Source: RUG13091 sp963619935
Lineage (GTDB): Bacteria; Bacillota_I; Bacilli_A; RFN20; CAG-826
Direction of reading: 5' to 3'
Assembly (NCBI GenBank): GCA_963619935.1
Contig: CAVEYA010000031.1
Coordinates: 1-33,536, forward strand
Length of the DNA: 33,536 nucleotides
Within the stretch, counting starts at the first letter, position 1. Each line of letters opens with the position of its first letter. The notes beneath the pieces were generated by a model, which saw only the letters and a list, made by a program, of their open reading frames with translations, searched no databases and was not told where the DNA came from. The position numbers were made by a program, and so were the translations under genes. This document shows positions 1-7,137 of the stretch, piece by piece.

Positions 1-905
1 CTAAAGATTATGGCTATGGACGTGGTGTCTTTGATGTATCCTTTCAAGTTGAAAAAGGCGAAGTATTTGGCTTTTTAGGCCCTAATGGGGCTGGAAAATC
101 AACCACAATTAGACATTTGATGGGCTTTTCTAAACCTGATAGTGGTAACACAAAAATATTAGACATGGAATCTTTTAAAGACTATTCCAAAATTTTATCT
201 AATGTTGGTTATATTCCTGGTGAAATTGCTTTACCACAAGGTCTAACTGGTCATGAATTTATTAAAATGATGCAAGATATGTACGGCATTCATAATCAAG
301 AGATGTTAGATAAAATGATTAAATTATTTGATTTAAAAGATAATGTTCTGAAAGGTGACACAAAGCATATGTCATTAGGAGTGAAAAGAAAACTCGCAAT
401 TGTGACCGCTTTTATGTCTGACCCACAGGTCTTGATATTAGATGAACCAACATCTGGCCTTGACCCAGTGATGCAACAAAACTTTATTAATTTTATTAAA
501 GAAGAAAAACAAAGAGGTAAGACTATCTTATTATCTAGTCATATCTTTTCCGAAGTCGACGCAACATGCGACAGAATTGCGATTATTAAAGACGGAAAAA
601 TAGTGTCTACTTTTATCGCTAATGATTTAAAGCATGCAAGCTTAAAACAATATCGTATCGTTTTTGAAAATCATGATGATTATTTAAAATTTAAGTCTTC
701 TTACAATAAAACAATCATTAATATCATTAAAGATAGGGAAGATAAAAATAAAATTTTAATTGCCACTGATGATGCAAATATTAGTGAAGTTGTTGCTTTT
801 CTATCAGATTATCAAATTAAAGAATTTAACAATATCAAAGAAAGTTTAGAAGATTACTTTATGAAATTTTATAAAGAAGATAGAACTTTTGGAGGTGTTT
901 TATGA
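1..905 (+). CDS. ABC transporter ATP-binding protein, 5' end cut by window
   Basis: The frame is already open at base 3 and runs to a TGA at 903-905, so the true start lies before the window; a TTG at 117 is not the start because the Walker A loop (GPNGAGKST, about 78-104) lies upstream of it in frame. The signature is MSLGVKRKL (from 369) and Walker B is LILDEPTSGLDP (about 432-467), followed by an SSH switch histidine. The form matches ATPases of ABC-2 type exporters (CcmA-like). The C-terminal ~90 residues after the ATPase core are a substrate-neutral accessory region. It overlaps the next ATPase by ATGA, so the two are translationally coupled and probably form a heterodimeric motor for the permease at 1824. 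The exported substrate cannot be read from the sequence. Confidence 0.93.
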   Translation, partial: KDYGYGRGVFDVSFQVEKGEVFGFLGPNGAGKSTTIRHLMGFSKPDSGNTKILDMESFKDYSKILSNVGYIPGEIALPQGLTGHEFIKMMQDMYGIHNQEMLDKMIKLFDLKDNVLKGDTKHMSLGVKRKLAIVTAFMSDPQVLILDEPTSGLDPVMQQNFINFIKEEKQRGKTILLSSHIFSEVDATCDRIAIIKDGKIVSTFIANDLKHASLKQYRIVFENHDDYLKFKSSYNKTIINIIKDREDKNKILIATDDANISEVVAFLSDYQIKEFNNIKESLEDYFMKFYKEDRTFGGVL

Positions 906-1819
906 GTGAACTTAAAAAAGAAGGCTTAATTGTAATCAAAAATTTAACTAAAGACTATGGAGCAGGCAAAGGTGTCTTTCATGAGAACCTTATTATTAAT
1001 CAAGGTGAAATGATTGGCTTTGTAGGCACGAATGGTAGTGGTAAAACTACAACGATTAGAAGCATTCTCGGCTTTATTAAACCAACTGAAGGTCATTGTT
1101 ATGTTAATGATTTAGAGTCTTGGAACCACCAGGCTGAAATCTCTCGCTTAGTGGGTTATGTCCCAGGTGAAATTGCTTTCCCTGATTTAAAAACTGGTAT
1201 TAATTTTTTAAAGAGTCAAAGTGAATTCTTAGGTATGAAGAATTTCGACTATGCGAATGAATTAATTAAAAGATTACAGTTAGACCCAAGAGCTAATTTA
1301 AAAAGAATGAGTAAAGGTATGAAACAAAAAACTGCATTAGTCGCAGCCCTTATGAATGATCAACCAATTATCATTCTTGATGAACCGACCACTGGTCTAG
1401 ATCCATTAATGCGTGATGCTTTCTTAGAGATTATTGAAGAAGAACACAAAAAAGGAAAAACCATTTTTATGTCTTCACACATGTTTAATGAAATGGAACA
1501 AACATGCGATAAAGTAGCCTTAATCTCCGATGGAATTATCATTGATGTTGTGGATATGAAAGAAATTCGCGATCGAAAAGTGACTGACTTCAAAATTGAG
1601 TTTAAAAATCCTGAATCATATCAAAAATTTAAAGAAAATGACTTTAAGATTATTCGCGATCAAAAGAAATTTAATCAGGTCACAATTTCAATTGAGAAAA
1701 CAAAAATTAATGATTTGTTTAAAGCGTTAAAAGGATTAGACATCAAATTTGTCTCAGAAGTGAAATACACCTTAGAAAAGCATTTTAATCAAATCATGTC
1801 AGAACAAAAGGAGAAATAA
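902..1819 (+). CDS. ABC transporter ATP-binding protein (second of a pair)
   Basis: This 305-aa nucleotide-binding subunit has all ABC motifs: Walker A GTNGSGKTT (residues ~42-50), signature MSKGMKQKTAL, Walker B IIILDEPTTGLDP and the SSHMF switch region. The start is fixed by GGAGG at 891-895 and the ATG inside the ATGA overlap with the preceding ATPase. It shares architecture and the motif VGYVPGEIAFP with the upstream protein (GYIPGEIALP there), so the two look like a tandem paralogous pair. Four bases separate its stop from the permease ATG, and the SD for that gene (AAAGGAG, ~1807) lies inside its 3' end. Together the three genes form an ABC-2 type exporter; an ATPase pair driving one long permease implies an asymmetric motor. 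Substrate unknown. Confidence 0.95.
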   Translation: MSELKKEGLIVIKNLTKDYGAGKGVFHENLIINQGEMIGFVGTNGSGKTTTIRSILGFIKPTEGHCYVNDLESWNHQAEISRLVGYVPGEIAFPDLKTGINFLKSQSEFLGMKNFDYANELIKRLQLDPRANLKRMSKGMKQKTALVAALMNDQPIIILDEPTTGLDPLMRDAFLEIIEEEHKKGKTIFMSSHMFNEMEQTCDKVALISDGIIIDVVDMKEIRDRKVTDFKIEFKNPESYQKFKENDFKIIRDQKKFNQVTISIEKTKINDLFKALKGLDIKFVSEVKYTLEKHFNQIMSEQKEK

Positions 1820-1823
1820 TAAA

Positions 1824-3674
1824 ATGGAAAAGAAAAAACATAATAATTTATTTTCTAAAGCCTTATTCAAACAATCTTGTAAGGCAAACGGAGTGATGTG
1901 GGGAATCATTACTGCGGCAGTATGTTTTATGCTTGCTTGCGTGATGTTGATTTCTGGCAAATCTTCCATTTCTACTGTGAAAAACGGTGTAAAAGACACA
2001 ATTGTGGAAGAAGTTATTACATCTACAATTAAAAAGAATGCAGTCACAGAATATGATATTTCTGTTTCCGGTGAAGAATTATTTGATAATGCATTTACTT
2101 ATAAATTTAACGAAATGAACACTGTGGAAACTTATAGCGATAGTTATGTGACTACATTAACTTCATTAATCACTGATTATATGTCTAGTGACAGTGTAAA
2201 AGAAGCTATCACTATGGAAGTGACTAACAAAGTTACTAGTTACATGCAAACTAGTGAAGCGCAAAGTAAAATTGCTGAATATGTCGCAAGTGGATTAACT
2301 ACTGAGGAAGCAATTAATAAGTTAAAGAATGAAAAAGTGAATGAATATACTCAATCAGTCACTAATGAATATATTGCTAAAGCAAAGGATGATAAGTCAT
2401 TACAAACTCAAGCTTTTGTGACTACCTATGTTACTCCTTGCTATACTTATGCAATTAATCAAGTGATTGATAAATATACTGCTTCTTCTAGTGCAGTAGT
2501 AACCATTAATCCTAACAATCAAGCTGACACTATTTACACTCAATATAATGAACCAATTCCAGAAGAATATGTTACAAATTTAACTACATATATGATGCAA
2601 GATGTGACTAATACAGCTAAAGGAAATACTACAACGACTTTATCAACATATATTACTTCTGATGAACGAATCTCTTTTAGAGAAGAACGTGCATACAGTG
2701 CCTCTTCTATGCTAATTGCGGGTAACATGTCTTCAGAAGAAACAATTAATCAACTTTTAGCTAAATTAGCGGATTACGATGTCACAAAAGAAACATATGA
2801 CAAAATGGGTTTCACTTATGATAGTGTGCACAAAACTTGCTATGAAACCGCTTTGGAATATCAAGAAAAATTAAGTTATGAAATCTCTTTGCTTGATAGT
2901 TCATTATCTCAAGAAGAATATGACAAACAAGTTATTGCCATTAAGGAAAATCTTAATGTAAATATTACTGGCTCATTATTAGATAAACTTCCAGAAGATG
3001 TTTCTAATGGTGTGGAAGAATTAGGCCAAATGGATTTATATGGCTTAATTGTTGGTTCGATTTTCTTCAAGATGGCAGGTTTGTTATTACCAATCATCTA
3101 TCTAATTATGGTCTCTAATAACTTAATTGCTGGACAAGTTGATTCAGGCAGTATGGCTTATGTATTATCCACTTCTACAAAACGCCGCCAAGTAACGTTT
3201 ACTCAAGGTTTATTCCTTGTTGCCTCGTTATTCTTAATGTGTTGCTGCACAACGATAGTGTCTATTATTTGTCTTTCTATTGTTAAAGTATCAACAGATT
3301 TAACAATTGGTAAATTAATATTAATTAACTTTGGTGCATTTATTGTCTTATTTGCGATGAGTGGAATTAACTATTTCACATCTTGTTACTTCGATAGATC
3401 AAAGAAAGCAATGGCCATTGGTGGCGGTTTATCCATGTTCTTCTTAGTGGCTACAATGCTTGGCTTATTTGGCTCCCCAGTTATTCCATCCGTTGTCAGA
3501 ATTAATGCTTTAAATTATTTCAACTACGTCTCAATTATTACTTTATTTGATGTTGTTTCTATTTTAGATGGAACAATGACTTGGCTTTGGAAATTATTAA
3601 TCTTAGTCGTTCTCGGTGTACTTGGTTATATCTTAGGATCACTTAAGTTTAAGAAAAAAGATTTACCTCTTTAA
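1824..3674 (+). CDS. ABC-2 type permease with large extracytoplasmic domain
   Basis: A 616-aa membrane protein directly after the two ATPases, with SD AAAGGAG about 10 nt before the ATG. One hydrophobic segment lies near residues 22-42. A hydrophilic, Ser/Thr/Glu-rich stretch of about 350 residues follows, with no obvious repeat, and then five hydrophobic segments between about 405 and 608. The end is a short basic tail (KFKKKDLPL). This is the ABC-2 permease layout (N-terminal helix, big extracellular loop, C-terminal helix bundle), known in families that move lipids, peptides or toxins outward. The loop is far larger than in simple ABC-2 permeases (whole proteins of ~250-400 aa). The sequence does not reveal the substrate. 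Expression ends at the hairpin at 3711. Confidence 0.85.
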   Translation: MEKKKHNNLFSKALFKQSCKANGVMWGIITAAVCFMLACVMLISGKSSISTVKNGVKDTIVEEVITSTIKKNAVTEYDISVSGEELFDNAFTYKFNEMNTVETYSDSYVTTLTSLITDYMSSDSVKEAITMEVTNKVTSYMQTSEAQSKIAEYVASGLTTEEAINKLKNEKVNEYTQSVTNEYIAKAKDDKSLQTQAFVTTYVTPCYTYAINQVIDKYTASSSAVVTINPNNQADTIYTQYNEPIPEEYVTNLTTYMMQDVTNTAKGNTTTTLSTYITSDERISFREERAYSASSMLIAGNMSSEETINQLLAKLADYDVTKETYDKMGFTYDSVHKTCYETALEYQEKLSYEISLLDSSLSQEEYDKQVIAIKENLNVNITGSLLDKLPEDVSNGVEELGQMDLYGLIVGSIFFKMAGLLLPIIYLIMVSNNLIAGQVDSGSMAYVLSTSTKRRQVTFTQGLFLVASLFLMCCCTTIVSIICLSIVKVSTDLTIGKLILINFGAFIVLFAMSGINYFTSCYFDRSKKAMAIGGGLSMFFLVATMLGLFGSPVIPSVVRINALNYFNYVSIITLFDVVSILDGTMTWLWKLLILVVLGVLGYILGSLKFKKKDLPL

Positions 3675-3710
3675 TTTATTAAAGCCTAATACAATATTAA
3701 TAATAAAAAT

Positions 3711-3742
3711 GACTAAGGGTTTCAAACTCCTTAGTCTTTTTT
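3711..3742 (+). terminator. Intrinsic terminator, probably bidirectional
   Basis: An 8-bp perfect stem GACTAAGG (3711-3718) / CCTTAGTC (3729-3736) with a 10-nt loop is followed by six T. The bases before the stem are A-rich, so the same hairpin can end the convergent minus-strand gene at 3764. Confidence 0.9.
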
Positions 3743-3763
3743 AACATATTTATTTATAGGAAA

Positions 3764-4375
3764 TTATTTTTTCTTGTTCAATGATCTTCTTAAGAAATAC
3801 CAAACAATAGCTAAGCCTTGAAGTGGAATGCCGATTAAGAATAAGAAATATAGATAAGGAAGTTCACCAACTTTATAAACTAAGAAAGATAAAAATAAAG
3901 ATAAACACCCCGCCCAAATAGTAGTGGATATTGCCGCTAATAGGAGGGCTCTTTTATGATAAATGCTAGACCAAATAATACCTAATGTACCTGTACCTAC
4001 GATACCGTATATAAATAATAGCCACCATTCAAACGCACCTTTTAGCCAAATGGAGAATACTGCCCAACACGCAACTAGGATTGCCCATAGTAATAAAGTA
4101 CTTAATCCCACAATAAACCATCTCTTCGCGGTTTTAGATACTTGAATCTTAATATGTTTCTCTTTAAAGAAGTCATCAATCTTAATACCATAGAAGTCCG
4201 CTAATGCTTTTAAGACTATGACATCAGGTATACCTTCAGCTCTTTCCCATTTTGAAATAGATTTATCCGAATAATTAAATTTTTCGGCTATTTCTAATTG
4301 GGTTAAGCCAGCTTCTTTACGGTAATAAACAAGGTTATCAGCGAGGATCTGTTCAGGGGTTCTCTTATTTTCCAT
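3764..4375 (-). CDS. XRE-family regulator with C-terminal membrane domain
   Basis: 203 aa. Residues ~10-65 form a helix-turn-helix of the Cro/CI (XRE) type: QILADNLVYYRKEAGLTQ, then LEIAEKFNYSDKSISKWE with the usual S-x-W-E recognition helix end. After a short basic linker come four hydrophobic segments (about 86-106, 115-135, 142-165 and 172-192) and a basic tail. XRE proteins with a membrane half occur in Bacillota as small membrane-linked regulators, often next to ABC exporters; signal and targets are unknown here. The neighbouring convergent genes are an ABC-2 exporter, a plausible target (inference). No Shine-Dalgarno precedes the ATG; a TATATT hexamer ends 6 nt before it, suggesting a leaderless transcript. 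Confidence 0.88.
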   Translation of the reverse strand: MENKRTPEQILADNLVYYRKEAGLTQLEIAEKFNYSDKSISKWERAEGIPDVIVLKALADFYGIKIDDFFKEKHIKIQVSKTAKRWFIVGLSTLLLWAILVACWAVFSIWLKGAFEWWLLFIYGIVGTGTLGIIWSSIYHKRALLLAAISTTIWAGCLSLFLSFLVYKVGELPYLYFLFLIGIPLQGLAIVWYFLRRSLNKKK

Positions 4376-4387
4376 ATAAATAATATA
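4376..4387 (-). promoter_or_regulatory. -10 element of a leaderless promoter for the XRE gene
   Basis: On the minus strand TATATT (4387-4382) is followed by six bases and the ATG at 4375, placing the expected transcription start on or next to the A of the start codon. No SD is present. A weak -35 (TTTATT, 4410-4405) sits 17 nt upstream. Confidence 0.55.
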
Positions 4388-4424
4388 TACAAGAGTGAAG
4401 AAATAATAAAATATTTTTTTCCTT

Positions 4425-4439
4425 CCTTATAATATAAGG
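4425..4439. promoter_or_regulatory. 15-bp palindrome, candidate operator
   Basis: CCTTATA-A-TATAAGG is a perfect 7-bp inverted repeat around one base. It contains a perfect TATAAT on the plus strand (4428-4433). It lies upstream of the XRE regulator gene, so autoregulation is a reasonable guess, but no second copy was noticed by eye. Confidence 0.4.
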
Positions 4440-4515
4440 CAAGATTCGTAATTATTGATTTAATCACATTAAAATAAACTATTTTAGACAGTGTCCAAAA
4501 TATCACAAATTATGT

Positions 4516-4544
4516 TTGGAGATTAACTACCATAATGATATATT
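4516..4544 (+). promoter_or_regulatory. Promoter for the small acidic protein gene
   Basis: Extended -10 TGATATATT (TG at 4536-4537, hexamer TATATT 4539-4544) with TTGGAG (4516-4521) 17 nt upstream as a partial -35. Predicted start is near 4551, giving a ~55-nt leader. Confidence 0.55.
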
Positions 4545-4563
4545 TATGGAGAGATAAAAATAA

Positions 4564-4578
4564 GCTATTAAAAATAGC
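4564..4578 (+). repeat. Short hairpin in the leader of the 48-aa gene
   Basis: GCTATT-AAA-AATAGC, a 6-bp perfect inverted repeat with a 3-nt loop between the predicted transcription start and the GGAGG of the gene at 4607. It could stabilise the leader; no T-run follows, so it is not a terminator. Confidence 0.4.
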
Positions 4579-4606
4579 GTTCTCAATTAGTCTCTTGGAG
4601 GTATAT

Positions 4607-4753
4607 ATGAACAACTTTTTCGGCCCACGTGATCGTAATGAATTAACAGATAACGAAGAATTAGCAGTTCTTGAAGCTTATCAAGCTGCAGAAGAATACC
4701 TCGAGATGGGACAACCAATCGAAGATGAATTCATCTTTGAATCAGAAGAATAA
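4607..4753 (+). CDS. Small acidic protein of unknown function (48 aa)
   Basis: The frame is open from 4535, but the ATG at 4607 is the likely start because GGAGG (4597-4601) lies 5 nt upstream of it. The product begins MNNFFGPRDRNE and has 12 Glu and 3 Asp against only 2 Arg and no Lys, ending ESEE. It has no membrane segment, signal peptide or cysteine, and a helical middle (EELAVLEAYQAAEEYLEM) is likely. Its own promoter, leader hairpin and a short terminator make it a monocistronic unit, which supports it being real. I do not recognise the family. Very acidic small proteins can mimic nucleic acid or bind basic partners, but nothing here shows that. Confidence 0.75.
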   Translation: MNNFFGPRDRNELTDNEELAVLEAYQAAEEYLEMGQPIEDEFIFESEE

Positions 4754-4771
4754 TTTTAAAAGATAAAAATT

Positions 4772-4791
4772 GCGACTAGTTCGCTTTTTTT
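4772..4791 (+). terminator. Short intrinsic terminator
   Basis: Stem GCGA (4772-4775) / TCGC (4781-4784), 5-nt loop, then seven T. The stem is only 4 bp, so strength is uncertain. Confidence 0.55.
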
Positions 4792-4807
4792 ATGCCTAAA
4801 AAATATA

Positions 4808-4813
4808 TATAAT
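4808..4813 (+). promoter_or_regulatory. -10 TATAAT of a leaderless promoter
   Basis: A perfect TATAAT is followed by 7 nt and the ATG at 4821. It overlaps the alternative ATG at 4812, which therefore would lie upstream of the transcription start. No convincing -35 and no SD. Confidence 0.6.
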
Positions 4814-4820
4814 GTTTGTT

Positions 4821-6242
4821 ATGAACGAACAAACACAAACAAAAAAGAAGTTTAATTTCGCATCCTATGGTGCGGTTGTGGCTTTTTTATGTTTAGAAAT
4901 ACTAGCCTTTATCTCCTTTAACTTAGGTCATTCCTTTGTTTTATATGGTTCATTATCCTTAGCATTAGGATTAATCCTATTATTAGTCACATTTAGACAA
5001 ATTAAAATGGATGGCATATCTTCTTTTGCCTTCTTTTTGTTTCCAATATTAATATATGGAGTATTAACTGCATTAAGTACATTCTCGCGTTATTCCTTGG
5101 GATATTTAAGCACCGCAGAAGTTGTCTTTATTCCGATTGCTTTAACTTTTATTTCTTTAGCAGGTTATTTAACTTCATTCATTGAAAGATTTAAGATTCG
5201 TAATGCTTTAATAGTTATTTATGGAGCATTAGCAATTTTTGTGGCAATTAATTTATTAGCCACAATGATTTACTTTAAACCTTTCTATACTTTGATTTAC
5301 CAAAATTCTTATACCTTCTACGCAGGTAGACCATCTGTTGTTCCAATTGGCACGATGGCGTATATGCTTTATGGCTTCTCATTTTTAGAAGTCTCTGTTG
5401 ACTATTGGACATTCTTCCCAAGCATTTTACTAACTGCTGTAATTCCATTATTCTTTATGAAATATAAAGATAATAAAAAAGAATTTGTACTTTATTTAGT
5501 GTTTACTTTGATTGCCTTTATATCTTTATTATTTACGATTACTAAGTTTACTTTGATATGCGATTTAATTTTAATTGTTGTAATCACTTGTATTATTTTG
5601 TGTGGTAAGTTTATTAAAACAAGAAAAGTGATTGATTGGTTAATCATTATTGGTTTAGGTTTAATTTTACTCATTATCATTTTACTTTTTGTCATTTCGA
5701 ATAGTTGGGGCAGTGGTTTAAAGAATCTTTTTGCCCAAAATGCCTTATTAAATAGGATATTTATTTCCAATAGATTCGCCGCTAAATTCTCCACAATTAT
5801 GAAAGATATGTTCTCAAGTTGGAAATTATTTGGTTGCTATATTGGTGATCAATCTTATAACTATCCAAATTTCGAGTCGCAGGTTGTTTCTAATTCCTGG
5901 CTATTTGATAACATTATGAGTAGTGGTATTTTTGGGGCATTATTCTTCTTATTTGCCTTAGTTATTGGCATTCGTAGAATGTTTAAATATTTTAAAAATA
6001 GTAATGACTCATTAGTGTATAAACTATCTATGTTTGGTTTTGTGATAGGCACTTTAGTGATTGGTATATTTAATTATGATGTCACGCCTTTAATTAATTC
6101 GGATAGTTTATCCCCATTCTTTACTTCTACCCCATTATTAATCAGTTTATTCTTAATGGCCTACGCTTTCGCTAAATCAAATAAATTAGCCGATAAGCTA
6201 GAAGACACTATTAAGGAGGATGTATATGAAATCAAAGCTTAA
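4821..6242 (+). CDS. Multi-pass membrane protein, O-antigen ligase/polymerase-like
   Basis: 473 aa from ATG 4821 (MNEQTQTKKK); an in-frame ATG at 4812 is rejected because a perfect -10 overlaps it and neither start has an SD. About 11-12 hydrophobic helices span most of the chain, with one larger hydrophilic loop around residues 295-365 containing charged and aromatic residues, followed by WLFDNIMSSGIFGALFF. That layout, and the asymmetric-helix motif with S-S-G-I-F-G, recall Wzy/O-antigen ligase-type polymerases, which join lipid-linked glycan repeats outside the membrane; this is a fold-level guess. The gene overlaps the downstream lipoprotein gene by 17 nt, so the two are coupled. Flippase and glycosyltransferase genes elsewhere in the window fit a surface-glycan role. 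Confidence 0.65.
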   Translation: MNEQTQTKKKFNFASYGAVVAFLCLEILAFISFNLGHSFVLYGSLSLALGLILLLVTFRQIKMDGISSFAFFLFPILIYGVLTALSTFSRYSLGYLSTAEVVFIPIALTFISLAGYLTSFIERFKIRNALIVIYGALAIFVAINLLATMIYFKPFYTLIYQNSYTFYAGRPSVVPIGTMAYMLYGFSFLEVSVDYWTFFPSILLTAVIPLFFMKYKDNKKEFVLYLVFTLIAFISLLFTITKFTLICDLILIVVITCIILCGKFIKTRKVIDWLIIIGLGLILLIIILLFVISNSWGSGLKNLFAQNALLNRIFISNRFAAKFSTIMKDMFSSWKLFGCYIGDQSYNYPNFESQVVSNSWLFDNIMSSGIFGALFFLFALVIGIRRMFKYFKNSNDSLVYKLSMFGFVIGTLVIGIFNYDVTPLINSDSLSPFFTSTPLLISLFLMAYAFAKSNKLADKLEDTIKEDVYEIKA

Positions 6243-7137
6243 ATTATTGTTATTAGTTCCTTCTTTATTAGTCACTGCGTGTGGATATGGTTTAAAGGAA
6301 GTTTATGAAGGCGTTCCTTACGCCTCTAGTGTATTTTCAAAAAACTATTATGATGTTTGGAACTCATCTATTGATTATCGTAATAGTTCTAATAAAATTA
6401 CGGAAACTAAAGTAGAAAGAGCGTTAGACAAAGAAACTGATTCTGTTTTTACCTCTTTTAGTGATGTTAATTTCCGTAATGTCGAACCAAAATGGAATGA
6501 ATATGCTTATACCTATGATAAGACTTCTACTCCATCAGTGGGCAGTAAATATGAAGGCAAAACACCATATGGGCCAGATGTCAGCATGTTTAAATTAGAT
6601 AAAACATTTAAATATGGTGTTTCTAGTAAATTATTTGATGGTCAAATGTTCTGTAATGGTGACTTTGCTAATGCTAGAACACAAGTCAGGCCTAACGATA
6701 GTGAAGGCGATAAAGGATTTGGATTATTATTCTCTAAAGAATGTTCTTCCGCTACTTATTTCATGATGAATTTTAAATGTTCTGTGGTTAAAGAAGATGA
6801 TCAAAATCTTTCTAGCCAATCCACAAATTTAAGATTACATATTTCTTTCTATTTAAAGAATGATAGTGGATACACTCGTGTACCTTTAACTTATGAGTTA
6901 AATGATGTTCCAACTAATTCTGGTGATGACCATGGTTTAGAGCCTTATAGTGGTCGTTTATTATCTTATGTATTCTTTGGTTTCTCTTTAGAGAATATCG
7001 ATTCTAACCGTATATGTGGGTTATCTATTCAATATGATTTATTAAGTGACACTTATTCTAGTAGCCACCCAGAAGAAAAAACACTTCACAGCGTGATGCT
7101 TTATGAAGTGAGCTTCCCACATTCCAGTTGGCACTAA
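6226..7137 (+). CDS. Lipoprotein of unknown function
   Basis: The start at ATG 6226 is chosen over ATG 6220 because AAGGAGG (6213-6219) sits 6 nt before it and would abut 6220. The 303-aa product has an N-terminal lipoprotein signal (MKSKLKLLLLVPSLLVTAC) with the lipobox VTAC at Cys19, so it should be lipid-anchored on the outer face of the membrane. The mature part is hydrophilic and rich in aromatic and Ser/Asn residues, with a likely beta-sandwich character, but I cannot name a family. The gene overlaps the upstream polymerase-like gene by 17 nt, suggesting joint production, perhaps in surface-glycan assembly (inference). Its TAA directly abuts the stop of the convergent gene at 7138. Confidence 0.85.
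   Translation: MKSKLKLLLLVPSLLVTACGYGLKEVYEGVPYASSVFSKNYYDVWNSSIDYRNSSNKITETKVERALDKETDSVFTSFSDVNFRNVEPKWNEYAYTYDKTSTPSVGSKYEGKTPYGPDVSMFKLDKTFKYGVSSKLFDGQMFCNGDFANARTQVRPNDSEGDKGFGLLFSKECSSATYFMMNFKCSVVKEDDQNLSSQSTNLRLHISFYLKNDSGYTRVPLTYELNDVPTNSGDDHGLEPYSGRLLSYVFFGFSLENIDSNRICGLSIQYDLLSDTYSSSHPEEKTLHSVMLYEVSFPHSSWH

Noticed and set aside
4303..4506. 67-aa minus-strand frame upstream of the XRE gene
   Set aside because: It overlaps the XRE coding start in another frame and has no SD or recognisable protein character.
5492..5794. 100-aa minus-strand frame inside the polymerase-like gene
   Set aside because: Antisense shadow of a hydrophobic coding region, with no promoter, SD or homology to a known protein.
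6220..6225. ATG 6220 as the lipoprotein start
   Set aside because: It touches the SD AGGAGG, leaving no spacing; ATG 6226 has 6 nt and a clean signal peptide.
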